From assembly GCF_002127325.2 (NCBI RefSeq), contig NC_035447.2, positions 27,548,778-27,612,777 of the forward strand: DNA of 64,000 nucleotides, in the 5' to 3' direction. A program made the translations under genes and the position numbers. The notes under the pieces are model-generated. The model searched no databases. It worked only from the letters and a program-made list of their open reading frames with translations, and was not told where the DNA came from. Shown in pieces: positions 22,266 to 34,084 of the stretch; position 1 is the first letter of the stretch, and every line of letters starts with the position of its first letter. The DNA comes from Helianthus annuus (taxonomy: Eukaryota; Streptophyta; Magnoliopsida; Asterales; Asteraceae).

Positions 22266-22604
22266 ATGGCAGATCTACCAACATGCTCTTCTTCTTCTTC
22301 TTCTGAACCAAGTATCAAGCAGGTTTTGAGGAAAAGGATTCAGCAACAGATTCAAGAGGATCAATCTTGTCAAGAGATGTTGGAGGCCAACATTTCTCGT
22401 GTAACGGAAAACATGAAGAGAAGACAAGAAATTCTGAACATGTTATCCCAGATGCAAGTGAGTAGTCTTAAAGAAATTGCAGTTATGTTTATGGTGGATT
22501 TGGGTGAGAGGGATGAGAAACAGTTGAAAGAGTTGGCTGGTGCAATAACTGTATTAAGATGCTCAATGAAGATGAAAATAGAGTTTCTTTCATCTTTTGA
22601 ATGA
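22266..22604 (+). CDS. Small 112-aa predicted coiled-coil protein, unknown
   Basis: This is an intact frame. Its N-terminus is Ser-rich (MADLPTCSSSSSSEPS), followed by a charged, helix-prone region with heptad-like spacing (VLRKRIQQQIQEDQSCQEML, ENMKRRQEILNMLSQ) and a KQLKELAGAITVLRC segment. There is no signal peptide or membrane segment. A spliced leader is plausible: donor TTTAG|GTGAG near 21807 and acceptor ATTGCAG near 22251, just before the ATG. It faces the ULP1-like gene tail to tail, about 240 bp apart. I recognise no family. Its integrity beside a damaged neighbour suggests either recent origin or selection. Confidence 0.5.
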   Translation: MADLPTCSSSSSSEPSIKQVLRKRIQQQIQEDQSCQEMLEANISRVTENMKRRQEILNMLSQMQVSSLKEIAVMFMVDLGERDEKQLKELAGAITVLRCSMKMKIEFLSSFE

Positions 22605-22845
22605 ACTTTTTTTTTTGTGTATGTTCCAATAAATTTGCATGTTTTGTTATGTAATGGACTTGTATTTCTCAAATTTTAAGAATTCAATGTGAAACATGCG
22701 ATTTTCATACAAAACACATGCGAAATAAAAACACAATTGGCAATTAAGAAACACCAATATATGCGATATTAAGTAGAGAACTAAAGCAGTTTGAAACAGT
22801 TGAAACAGTTGAAATATGTAACATAAATACATCATCAAATGTAGC

Positions 22846-25800
22846 TTAGTTTCCCCTGTCAAAATATATTTTCATTCTTTCTGGGATTTCCTTATCCAGA
22901 TCTTTCATATACCTCTCTTTGTCTGGCATTTTGTCGAAAGCATTGGCCATTTTAATTATTTTAAGACGATGCATGTTGTGTTCTGACAGAATGATTTTGC
23001 TTAGATATCTTGTCCTTAGGAGATGAAGTTGTGCTTTCTGTCTGTTGTTTACTTCATCTTCATTCACAAATCCTGTCACCCATGGTTTTTGGTCTCCCTT
23101 GTACGTTTCCATGTGACGCATCGTAAACACTCCACAGTCTACGCCGTTATTCTTCGTCCTCCAAACCATTTCCTTTCTTTCTATCACTGAGGTTGCAAGT
23201 TGTTCTATAGCCGATGTTGGTTTTAAAGCATCTTTTAGGTATAAAACCAATACCCTTCTCTGTAACATTGTAACATTGTGTTAGTAGCTTTTACATAAAA
23301 TATAACATGTATAAGTATAGGGTTTTGTATTACCAGTGTGTCTGGAAGCCCCTTGTATCTTTCCTTAAACTCTTGTTTTGCAGTTGAATTGTCAATTAGC
23401 TCAATTTTGCCGGTTTTTAAGTTGAAGCACAAGACATAGAAGTGGTCACCTTGAAGTACCGGGATAAACACCAGGTCAACCAATTCAAGTTTTTTTACCT
23501 CATATCTCACTAACATGTCTTCAAAATTTGAGGCAAATATTTTTAGTCGTTGGTTGTCGGTGTATTTCTCCTCGTCGTAAAAGATATCCGGCTGTATGTT
23601 ATGTAAACCAGAGTCAAAGACATGCAAACAATGGTTTTTTTTTTCCACATGTATATACCAAATGCGAAATTACAACAGTAGGAGAAAGGCAAACATTTGA
23701 TTTTTTCACATGCGAATAGTATATACAACACATGCGAATAGTATATACAACACATGCGAAATTACAACAGTATGAAAATGTTTCAAAAGCAACAATTCTG
23801 TCATAATACATGTGATTTAGATTTAACTAGTTTTGCGAAATCATTTTATATGCATTTACTTTTTAGAATTTCAAATGACATAATGTATATGAAAACATAC
23901 CATCATTGTGGCAAACAAGAAGAATCTGTGTGGTGATGATTTTCTATCCCTTTTCTTCTCTTCAAGGTTTAGAATATCTACAAATGCATCTATCTCGTTC
24001 GATGCTACGTATTGTTCCCTGAAGAAGCTTTCAAACACAGCTTTGAATGTTGCAACCTCAGTTTTTGATCGGTAAAACTCTTCTTGCCAGTCATAAAAAT
24101 AAATAATTAGTTGTTGTTTTGTGTATATTTTTATTAGATTCTTGTTTGTTGATATATGTTTTTCTACTTACTGCAAGTCTGCAAAAGTAGCAAATGTGAA
24201 GCGGATCACACTCAATTCTTGGTTCAAGAGTGCTTCATGCATGTTCATCACTCTATTGCAGTAAGGTGAACAAAATTTGTCTCCAAGATCTGCACATCTT
24301 TTTTCACCTCTTATTCTTGCTTGTTCTATTGTCTTGTAAAGCAGTTCGTTTAACCTTTTGGTATGACTTGTTTTGGAACTTGCTTTGGCTTTGTGGTTTT
24401 TCTCCCCTTAGTTTGTTTTTTTCCTTTATCTTCTTCCAATGTTGGTCCTACGCTCAAAACCAACTCAACTGAATGCAGTTCTTCAGCAGTTACCTGAGGG
24501 CATTCAGGTTCCATTTCCTTTTCAACTTCAACGTCCGTATCGAGTTGTGGGGGGTCTTTTTCCGGCACTTCTTCCTGGACCTTTTGTGTAGATTCTGCCA
24601 AGTTCACTGTCTCTTCGACAACAGTTTCATTTTCACCAGTTTCTGCATGCCAGAGTAATTTAAGATATACAATAATTTATGATATTTAATTTTTCTCATA
24701 AAGTAAAGGATTTTTATTACCATTGGCAGTTGTTTGGTAAGCATAGACACCCGATTCCACTATTTGAATTTTTGCAATAAGGGTGTCTGTGACTCCTCCA
24801 TCATCTGGTTGCAGTGTACCTATAGATCCAAATTATTTTATTTAATTCAGCAGAATCAAAATCGCAGGAGTATACATGACATTGTGTGCGAAACCAAATC
24901 TGAAATGTTTTTCATAGTATCGCATGTGTTTTTCATAGGTTTCGCAAATGCTTAATTTTTTAGTGAATTTTAACATTATATCGCATGTGTTAATATCTGA
25001 GTTCGCATGTGTTACCTTCTGATGCCAATTGTACCAAAACACTGGATATTACTTTTTGTGCTTCTTCATCCTCTCTACCTTCTTTGTTTGTAGCAACTTC
25101 ATGATGAACCTCAGAAGTTGGGTTTTCAGGTTCTTGATGAACAGGAGAGGCTGCATGTTCATGCTCTTGAACCGGTTCAGGTGGCAGACAAATGGGATTA
25201 TTCTTAAGCGTCTGATCCCACTCCTTACAAGCATTCATAACCTCAACATCCCAAAAACACTTAGTTTTTGCCTCTGACACTAAGTTGTTCATCTCTTGAA
25301 CATCTCGAACCATTTTAAGGTACTTTGACATTTGATTTCATCTTTTTCAACAGATTCTGTAATATCAACATAGAAGTTAAATATAATTGATTAAGTTAAA
25401 TTAATATTTTTTTACACTTACCTTTTTGTTTGCTCTTGAAGCCTCTAGTTGTTGTTCGTGGGCTGTGTCATAGAATACCGACGGTGAAAGTTGAGCAGGA
25501 GTGTTGCAATAATCCATCATTTTCTGCGTCTACGTTCCAACTTCAAAGTCAATGTTCTTCTGAGACATTTCATTGATTTCAAAACTGAAATCCATGAAAG
25601 CATCAATGTTCTCGTTATCTTTTGGCTCTGCCCCGGTTTCTTCGTTTTGTACTGCGCGCGCAGTCCTTCTTTTGTAGCTTATTGTCGTGTCAACCGATGG
25701 TCGTAGTGTATAATCATCCTCCGGAGGACCCTCTTCTTCTTCATTCTTTTCTTCATTTTCTTCTTCATTTTCTTCTTCACTTTCTTCTTCTTCTTCACTC

Positions 25801-27529
25801 TCACTTGATATCCATAGAGGTCCGTTATCCGAAATATGTTCTTCGACTTTATCAATCTCTGAAGATGTTATATAATGAATAACCGGCATCTCCACGGCTT
25901 TCTCAAACAGGTTAAGCTTTTTGTTGTATTCATGTGTGTATAGAAGCTGTATAAATCGCAAGATCATTTAATTATATAAAAGAACAAATTAGTATTTTTA
26001 AATATGTTATTAAATGTAGTAATGTATACCGTAAGAAAGGCAACAGGTCCTACGAACTGTATCTTATAGTTCTTCCAGCCCGCTCGTGCCCGGCGCAAGG
26101 TTTCGAGTAGATATGAGCACCAATCTAGATTTTTTATTTCCTCAACATCTTCTACACCGAGCAAACATCTATCATTTGCAAGTGTTGCCTTTGTAATTTC
26201 TGCAAAGAAAGTCATCCAGTATACAAGGAAATTTAATTTAAACAGATGCCCTCCGTCTCTTTGATTTTCCATTGTATTTGCTATTAAGCCATGGGTAAGT
26301 CTCGCGTTTTGTCCCCACTGGCGGATGAATGTATCCCGGACCGCATTTCCCGGTTCTTGACTTTTTTCAATTTTGTCTTGCTTTTTGACTTTTCTCTTAT
26401 CGGCTATTATTTCAACCTTCTTTGGACCTTTTGGTAATCCAAATACCTCATAAACTGTGTTCGATGTTATTTTTATTTGGTGGTTTCCTACGTTTAGCTT
26501 ATCGAACTTCTCATCAAAGTTTCTCACTAGCCAATACGCCAATCTTGTCGAAATATGGTTGATGTTGATATCAAGAATAGCTCCAAACCCCATATCCCTA
26601 ACATCATCTATCTGTTTTTTTGAAAATCTTCTAACAGTATCCATATATGAGTTAGGTTGGCATCTCAGCAGTATTGCTTCATTGCTGTATTTGAAAAACT
26701 CTCTATGTTCTGTTTTAGTTTGTTGCCCCTTTTTTGAATGTTTTTTTGTGAGTATCTTTGATTTTCTCTTATCTTCTTTCTTCTCATGTTTTTTTCTTTT
26801 TTGGGGGTGGCTTAACAAATTCATCATCTTCTGAACTTTCTTGAATCACCAATCTCTTTCTATTCTTTTTAATTTTTATCAGAGTTGATATCGGTCCTTC
26901 AAAGTCTTCTTCAGATTCTATTTCTACAAAATCGCAAGCTATAGTTAAAAAACACTTACAAAATCGCATTTGTCAGTTAATCATGCACAACAAGTCATCA
27001 ATTCGCATGTGTTAGATATCAATTCGCATGTGGTTTTTTATCAATTTGCATTTATGAGTTATGATTTCGCATTTGTTACATAAGCATTACCTAAACAATA
27101 CAACTAACTTCTGATATAAAATCGCATTTGCATTTATATCAATTCGCAAATTTAATTTAACCTAAAACAAAAAACCTTATACATACTAGCTTTTATCATA
27201 TGAAATCGCAAATGTCAAAAAAAAGCACAACAAAACCCTATATGATATCGCACATCCATCAGTATCATTAAGACAACTGCATAAAAAATACAAAACCTAA
27301 TGAATAAATATACCAGTAACAAACCCTAGCAAAATTGAAGTTGTTATCAATATGTAATGTTATAAAACTTATATGTTTAGTTAAAACGTTAATAAACAAA
27401 CAAAATCGCATTTGATTTTAAAGCACCTGTATATCACACTTTAAATCGCAAATGTAAATAGATACCTGGATTCATCTTCTTCGCTTGTGGTCTGTCGTTG
27501 TTTGCTTTGCTTCTTTTCTCAACATTCAT
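22846..27529 (-). pseudogene. Multi-exon ULP1-like protease gene of element B, damaged
   Basis: Exon 1 is 27529-27466 (MNVEKRSK, donor CCAG|GTATC). Exon 2 is 26923-26030 (acidic, Lys-rich, then an N-terminal domain with NSYMDTVRRFSKKQ and VYEVFGLPKG, typical of plant transposon ULP1 proteins). Further acidic and linker exons lie at 25945-25530, 25331-25012 and 24607-24350, then pieces to about 23900. The C48 domain follows at about 23610-23330 (His in GDHFYVLCFN, Asp in IELIDNS) and 23268-22846 (Cys in GVDCGVFTMRHM). Splice sites keep phase at several joins. Lesions are a frame change in a C5A6 run near 26805, a TAG near 25530, and frame changes near 25330 and 24350. The oxyanion Gln position holds Lys. 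The protease exons themselves are open, so a shorter product is conceivable. Confidence 0.65.
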
Positions 27530-27827
27530 GGAATCGTAGTTGAAATCGCAATGGAGAGTAGCAGGTAATCGCAATGGAGAGTAGCAGGTAATGTTTTGGA
27601 GAAGGAGAATGCTTTTGATTTTGGGTTTACAGTATGATTTTGAGTTATTGTGTGCTGATAATCAGGGGTTTTGTTCTCGCTATGGACGATTCTAACCTTG
27701 GCGGTTTCTTTTACTAATTTTATTTTGATTAATTTAATTGTTTAAACACGCGCTTTTAATGAGATGATCGTACGGTTGTTGTTATAGCGTACATAATGTA
27801 CGATTAGAGTATTTGTATGATAACCGG

Positions 27828-27828
27828 C

Positions 27829-27875
<47 letters not shown>
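27828..27875. repeat. TC then TA microsatellite
   Basis: (CT)n to about 27850 is followed by (TA)n. It is the junction between element B and the next MITE. Confidence 0.9.
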
Positions 27876-28012
27876 GGGTGGGGTTCAAGAGTGAACACTA
27901 GTGTATTTGCGAACTGAGTGAACAGATCTTGGCCATTGATTTACACACAAGTATTGCCCGGATTAGTTCGCTAAGTTCGCAAATACCTAGTGTTCACTCT
28001 TGAACCTAATCC

Positions 28013-28014
<2 letters not shown>
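27876..28014. mobile_element. MITE related to element A TIRs (short)
   Basis: It starts GGGTTCAAGAGTGAACACTA and ends with the inverted TAGTGTTCACTCTTGAACC. Just inside is GAACAGATCTTGGCC, shared with element A's TIR. At about 139 bp it is nearly all terminal repeat. Confidence 0.75.

Positions 28015-28067
<53 letters not shown>
28015..28067. repeat. CA then TA microsatellite
   Basis: (CA)n to about 28043 is followed by (TA)n. It separates two related MITEs. Confidence 0.9.
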
Positions 28068-28286
28068 GGGGTTCTAGAGTAAACACTAGTGTATTTGCGA
28101 ACTGAGTGAACAAATCTTGGCCATTGATCTACACACGTGTATGGTCAGGATCTCATCATCAAATCTTAAAATACACTAGTGAATTTTAACATCAAATCCT
28201 AGCCATTGATCTAAACACGTGTATGGCCAGGATTAGTTCACTCAGTTCGCAAGCTACACTAGTGTTCACTTTTGAACCTAATCCTA
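28068..28286. mobile_element. MITE related to element A TIRs (second copy)
   Basis: It starts GGGGTTCTAGAGTAAACACT and ends with the inverted AGTGTTCACTTTTGAACC. It holds two ATTGATCTA(C/A)ACACGTGTAT blocks, each with the palindrome ACACGTGT. Confidence 0.75.
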
Positions 28287-28292
28287 TATATA

Positions 28293-28657
28293 TAGGAGAA
28301 TTATAGAGAGAAAACTCACGTAAGTTAACAAAACTCAAGAAAACTTTATGTTACATTTTTTGTCTAAAAAAATAGGGAATGTAAGTTATATGTTATCGAA
28401 CGTTTTGTAACAAAAAAAAGCGCCAAGGGATTTTCTTAAAAATTTAGTGTTTTTATATATATATGCTAAAAAAACTTAATTTTTAATTTTTTTATAAAAA
28501 ATCCCCTCGGCGCTTTTGGTTTTTTTTCCTTTTGTTACAAAACGTTCGATAACATGTAACTTACATTCCTTAATTTTTTTTAGAAAAAAAAAGTTGTTAC
28601 ATAAGATTTTCTTGAGTTTTCTTTACTTAAAATGGGGTTTATTTCTATCCTCCCCTA
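28293..28657. mobile_element. Foldback MITE with long hairpin
   Basis: The arms at about 28316-28440 and 28500-28640 are near reverse complements. Shared blocks are GTTATCGAACGTTTTGTAAC, the GCGCC(A/G)AGGG tract and CTCAAGAAAACTT. The loop is AT-rich. A transcript would fold into a long hairpin. Confidence 0.7.
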
Positions 28658-28663
28658 TATATA

Positions 28664-29849
28664 GGGTAAGGTTCATGCGAGAACCACCCTTATTGCGAGA
28701 ACCGCGAGAACCAATGTGAACACAAAATAAAATATAAAAAAAATAAAAAAAGCACTTAATTTTTTTAATATCTTTTTTGAAAAAAATCTCTATATTTCGT
28801 TACCATAAAAAAAACTTTTTTTTTCGAGTAACAGTTATCCATGCACATGTGCATATGTATCATTAAGTCGACAAATTCGGTAATACGTTATCAGGAATAG
28901 ACAATTGCACTTTAATTTACAATACCATCCGTAATACAATACTTTTTACATTACCAATATTCAAAATGCACATGTGCATCATTAGGTATAACCATGATAT
29001 AACGTGTTTTGGTACAAAAAAGCTTGTGATTTTGAATGGAGAAGTAGGCCCATATATATGTTTTTTGGTTAGTTATATTTAGTGGTTGATGGTTTGGTTA
29101 TAGTTGTCAATTTATGATGTAATATGTTGATTGGATGGTATAAATGGTGTTTACATACATGTAATAAAGTGAAAATATTGGTAATGATATTGGATTATGG
29201 ATGGTAGGAGGTAATAGTATTGTATTATGGATTGTAGGAGGTAATGGTAGTGTATTATGGATGATATGATAGATGAAAGGGAATGTGTATTAAAAGTGTA
29301 CCAAAACACCTTATTTCATGTTGATACATATAGATGCACATGTGCATTTCTAATATTGATAATGTAAAAAGTATTGTTTTACACATGGTAGTGTAAATGA
29401 AAAGTGCAATTGTCTAATAGTTGTAATGAATTACGGAATTTGTCAAAGAAATGACAAAAATGCACATGTGCATGTTTGTGTATTATGGATGGAATGATAG
29501 ATGAAAGAGAAAGTAGTGTACCAACACACCTTATTTCATGTTGATACATATAGATGCACATGTGCATTTCTAATATTCTTAACGTAAAAAGTAGTGTATT
29601 ACACGTGGTAGTGTAAATGAAAGTGCAATTGTCTAATATTTGTAATGAATTACGGAATTTGTCAAAGAAATGATACAAATGCACATGTGCATGGATAACT
29701 GTGACTCGAAATTTTTTTATTGTAAACGAAATATAGTGATTTTTACAAAAAAAAAAATTAGTAAAATTTTTTTTTTAGGTATTACTGTTTGTGTACACAC
29801 TGGTTCTCGCAATTCTCGTAATAAAGGGTGGTTCCTAACGGATCCTTCT

Positions 29850-29851
<2 letters not shown>
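28664..29851. mobile_element. TIR element with ATGCACATGTGCAT repeats
   Basis: The ends (TTCATGCGAGAACCACCC, TTATTGCGAGAACCGCGAG) invert at 29800-29851. It is the same TIR family as 2709-3050 but 1.2 kb long. The interior has six copies of the 14-bp perfect palindrome ATGCACATGTGCAT or its core, near 28850, 28968, 29334, 29460, 29553 and 29679. Two similar 200-bp segments (29320-29480 and 29520-29690) look tandemly duplicated. No gene is seen. Confidence 0.7.

Positions 29852-29905
<54 letters not shown>
29852..29905. repeat. TA microsatellite
   Basis: An uninterrupted (TA)n of about 50 bp marks the right end of the TIR-element chain. Confidence 0.95.
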
Positions 29906-29910
<5 letters not shown>

Positions 29911-31059
29911 GATTATATTAATTTGTTTTTATGTAATACAGGTGTCTCAAAAAGTTTCAACCAGATTGGCTATGCAGTCCTTCTCAATCTGATTAGCCGT
30001 GCAGCTTGATTCTGAAAATACTTAAATTTGAGCTCTCAATATCTTTAGTGATATCCCCATAGTGACAGCCAAATAAATGAATATTGGTACAATATTTCAT
30101 TAAATATTTGAAATTAAAAGAAAATTGATTATAATGATAATTGATATATCACTCGTTTTCACAGATTTAAAGCAAATTATTCATTCAATTGTTAATCAAC
30201 CCAATATTTTTTTATAAGGCTATCTAGAATATGTAAAATAATGTATGTTGTTTACTATGATAATTTTTTTTTCGATTATAACATGACACAAGTCTAAAGT
30301 CTTGTTTGTATGTCTTAGGGGTAGTGATGGGAAGTAATGTCAGATATTCTTATTTTATTTTGCCAATAGCCTCATGGCCTAGTGTATCAAGCAGTTATTA
30401 TCATCAAGTGATGCGAATTTAAGTCCCACAAAATAAGCAATAGATGAATTTTAGAAGTAGATTTTGAAGAACGTATGTATTTGTCGTTAAAGATGTCATG
30501 GTTTTTACGTGTGATTTATCCTTATAACTCTACCTTCTCTATTTAATATTTCATGTGTCAACTAGTCAATGCATATTTGTTAGAAAGATGTACATTGTCT
30601 TATAGAATCAACTTGTATGTAACATAAACCTGCTAATTCATTCATTTCTTAAAAAGGTAGACAATATAATTTCTACAAACAATGTTTTCATAATTTCACT
30701 TCACTGGTTATTGGTCCACTGATTAGACTATTTAAAAATTGTGTGACAAAAAATTTAAGAGTATGAAGCTATTTTATATTTTATTTTATCTTTTGATGTG
30801 ACTTTGTAAAAATAATAAAATAATGCATAGAAGAATAAACAAAATATGAAGTTTCAGTTGTAAATGAATTACTAAATGAGATTCTAGAAAAAAAAAAGCT
30901 AAATTATGAAAAATTAATCCTATATTGTTAGTGTCATAATTTGTGTGCCTAAATGAAAACGAGTCGAAAATGATAGCTCGATGTATGTGGTCTCCCTCCT
31001 AAAGCATGTATAATACTAGAAGGGTGTCCGCGTAATATGACGGGAAGCACAGACATTAT
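29906..31059. other. AT-rich intergenic DNA
   Basis: I see no gene. The only structured part is the SINE-like segment near 30365. Confidence 0.5.
30365..30480 (+). repeat. SINE-like segment
   Basis: TGGCCTAGTGT (about 30378) resembles a Pol III A box. It is followed by ATCAAG and, about 45 bp on, GCGAATTTAAGTCCCAC, a degenerate B box. The order and spacing fit a tRNA-derived SINE head. No tail or target duplication was confirmed. Confidence 0.35.
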
Positions 31060-31743
31060 CAGGGCCATCTCCGAAAATGATAAAAAAATTTGGGCCTCCG
31101 GCGAAACAAAAAAATTAGGCCCACTTATTATAATATAAACTCATCAATTATATATCAAGAAACACAATACGACGAAAATTGTTACAAAACAAACCAAAAA
31201 ATAGTGTAGTTTAATAAAATATGTTTATACACCCATGTATATATAAATATGTGATTCAAATTAGTGATTTTTTAGGCATAACATGTCGCATAATCTCACT
31301 TTATAAAACGCTAATATTGTTTTTAGAAAATGAATCTTTACAAAATCAGTAACTAAAAATAAAAGTTAATCATTAGGTTTGAAGTCATTACCGCAAGACT
31401 ATAAACCGAAGCATTAACCAATGAATCATTTAATCATCTTGTTAACAATATCAAATTGTTAATTAATTAAGTGGATTGATAAAAAAAAAAATGCAGGAGA
31501 CTAATAGTTGAAAATTGTTTAAATAAAAATGCAAGGGAGCGGATTAGAACCCATGATTTTGGTTTTCAAATTTGAGTATCTTAACCATTGAGTTAGCTTC
31601 ATTTTTTGTTATTGAACTCATTTATTAAACATTTAACATGACGTTGCTCACTTAAAAATCTAGGTCTTGAAATTTTGTCAGGCCCTATAAACCATTTGGG
31701 CCTTGGCGTCTGCCCGGGCTGTCCAACCCTAAAACCGGGCCTG
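31060..31743. mobile_element. hAT-like non-autonomous element
   Basis: It begins CAGGGCCATC and ends CCGGGCCTG. The 8-bp flanks GACATTAT and GACACTAT differ at one base, fitting a hAT target duplication. Short GGGCC-rich subterminal regions lie at both ends, and the middle is AT-rich. It has no transposase. Confidence 0.5.
31535..31600 (-). repeat. tRNA-like segment inside the hAT-like element
   Basis: The reverse strand reads GCTAACTCAATGGTTAAG (A-box-like) and 30 bp later GGGTTCTAATCC (B-box-like). The arms do not fold into a full cloverleaf, so it is more likely a SINE or tRNA relic than a gene. Confidence 0.4.
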
Positions 31744-31752
31744 GACACTATC

Positions 31753-32250
31753 AGGGTGTGTATGGTTCGGTTGGTTTGGCTATTACCCTCAACGTAAACC
31801 AAAATTGAAGATATCACAATTAGTTTATCTTATTAATCAATCGTTTTCCGGTTAATCAATTCGGTTTATTACGTTAGATTAACGATTTTTGGTTCGATTT
31901 GTTTAATTTCAGTTGATAGGCAAAACCAAATTTCGGCTAAAACTTTTGCTAAATTATAAATGAAATTGAGATTTAAATACATTAAATGGATGTATAAGTA
32001 TTTGAAATGAAAGTATAAATACATGAAATGAAGGTATAAAATATGAAATACATGAACCGGAGGTATAAAAGCCAGAAATATATGAAAATATGAATAGTTT
32101 GGTACGGTCAATTTTGGTTAAACAAAGGTACAAAAAAATCGATAAGCATTTTCGATTAATTCGGTTAATCGGTTATCAGTTAATGAAGATTATGGTTGAT
32201 TTCGTCTGTTTTGGTTCGGTTTCGGTTAACGATTTAGTTATTGCTCACCC
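31753..32250. repeat. Low-complexity GGTTCGGTT-rich MITE-like sequence
   Basis: Both ends are rich in GGTTCGGTT and TTAATCGGTTA, and the outer AGGGTG and CACCCT are inverted. It resembles common plant MITEs but no duplication is clear. The middle has tandem GAAATGAAGGTATAAA-like units (32000-32090). Confidence 0.35.
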
Positions 32251-33523
32251 TAATTGCTATCATTGTTTGATATTTTTTTTGAACGACAAGGAATGATGTG
32301 CCAACCACCGTGACACCGACCGTTTTGGTCAAGGTCGACTACTCGACCGTCGCCAGCACCTTGGCTCTCCCAAATGCGCGGAAACCCGACTTCCACCCGT
32401 CCGAAGGCACGACATTGGAATAATCGGTAAAACCCCGCATCCCATCCAAGACGAACCGGCGCCACCCGTATTCGCCCTTCACCTGGATGCCACAGAAAAT
32501 AATGGAGAGAGTAAGAGTCAAACCTGGGTCATAAGGAACACCAAATCTTTCCCTAACTACTCCACTATTACCTTATTAAGGAGATAAAAAGGGTATTTGT
32601 TGGATAAATGATAGATTTAAACTTGCCTCATGGGGTAAGTACACTTTCTAATAATAGAATGGCGTGACCACGAAAACTGAATAGCATCATGTATTTAGGG
32701 GCAAATGGGTCTTTTTCCCACCCCATGAATTTGATTAAAAAAATAAAAAAAACTTGGAAATGTTATGTGTGATAGTAGATTGGTTTAAAATGTTGGTAAC
32801 GCTATTTTAAAATAGTTTAATGTCATTAATTCGAATTAAATAAATAATGTTAATTTAAAAGAACTTAATAACATTAATTTAATTATTTATTAATAGATAA
32901 AAAATTTACTGATATAAATATTTTGACAGACTTATTTTTATCATTTGGGAGAACAATCTCATCAATGGGGACCAATGTGTTTATGTAGTTGATGGGTTCT
33001 GGTCATTTAGGTGTGAATGAGGTCACTTGTTATTTCTGGATTACCAAATGGTTGGACCCACTATTAATGAAAATTAAAAATATATATCATTTACATTAAA
33101 TACTATTTTAATTACATATTATATTATAATTATATTATTATATATTTTAAATTGTAACTTTGGTTTCATCCTTAAAAACACTATAGCTAAACTTCATATC
33201 ACATACGTGATACATGTATAGCGTCCAATACAGTTTAACCTACTTTTGTCATTCTGCTGCCACGTTTCTTTCATGTTTCTTTTTGGTTTACTACTTCACG
33301 ACTCATGATTCGTATAATATAATTAGAAAATAAAGATAGTGAGAGATATTTTCGAAAAGAAAGAAAAAGAGAGAGAGAGAAAGGGGGTGTCGTGGCAAAC
33401 TCTCGGCCGACGATGGCAACGCCAACTGTCGTGCGCTTTCATAATCTATTGTTTCTTGCCTCCGTCGTTGATGGCAGCACCAAGTGATTCCAATGGTTGT
33501 TTTGTGAGAGAGTAGATATGCGT

Positions 33524-33527
<4 letters not shown>
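32251..33527. other. Intergenic DNA with one GC-rich patch
   Basis: At 32285-32530 a GC-richer stretch is open on the reverse strand for about 60 codons (GIQVKGEYGWRRFVLDG), but I do not recognise it and it has no other gene signals. The rest is AT-rich with nothing supportable. Confidence 0.35.
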
Positions 33528-33587
<60 letters not shown>

Positions 33588-33588
33588 G
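33528..33588. repeat. GA microsatellite
   Basis: (GA)n of about 50-60 bp, in a region of further GAGA tracts from 33366 to 33690. Confidence 0.9.
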
Positions 33589-34084
33589 GGGGAGAGGGTG
33601 ATAGTGTTGCTGGAAAAATCAAAGTTTTGGTGTGGTGTTGCCTGAAAAAATCATGGTGGTGCGGTGTTATGAGGTGGTGGTGGAAGAGAGAGAGAGCAGA
33701 GCGAATGTGGCGCCAGAAGGGAGTGGTCGCAGTTGGTTTCTAGCGCCCAACGGTGGTGGTGGCTATGGCGACTAGGGTTTTTGTGTCCATAGATCAATAC
33801 TGTTTTAACCATGTTTATAGTAAAATATTCATGAAAACTTTAAATAACGTGCTCTTTAATATAAAGTAGTTATTAAAAGGACATTTTTATTCGTAATGTA
33901 TATTTTACAAGGTGTTCACATTTTGGTTTTGTTGGTTTCAGTTGAATTTTAAGGCCCAAATTCTAACTACGGTTATGGAAAACGACTAAAACAAACAAAG
34001 TAGATTGGTGTACGACATGTTTTGGTGGTTTAGAAGCATTTTCTTTAATTGTTTTTTTCACAGTGCATTAGAGAGTGGTGGCAC
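33589..34084. other. Intergenic DNA, GTGGTGGTGG-rich then AT-rich
   Basis: Short GTGGTG runs occur near 33650-33760. I see no coding sequence. Confidence 0.4.

Larger units (their letters stand above)
21535..27829. mobile_element. Element B: ULP1-bearing TIR transposon
   Basis: The left end (AGAGTATGATACAAATCCC, then ATCGTACATTATGTACGCTA) matches the inverted right end (TAGCGTACATAATGTACGAT, then TTTGTATGATAACCGG). It is about 6.3 kb. It carries two convergent transcription units: a small intact gene on + (22266-22604) and a long ULP1-like gene on - (27529 to 22846). About 35 copies of a TCGCA motif, often TCGCATGTG, lie in the non-coding parts. No transposase is visible. It is most likely a non-autonomous MULE of the ULP1-carrying type. 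TA and TC repeats flank it. Confidence 0.65.

Noticed and set aside
24230..24658. Forward-strand ORFs opposite the ULP1 gene
   Set aside because: Phe/Leu-rich frames are complements of the Glu/Lys-rich ULP1 exons.
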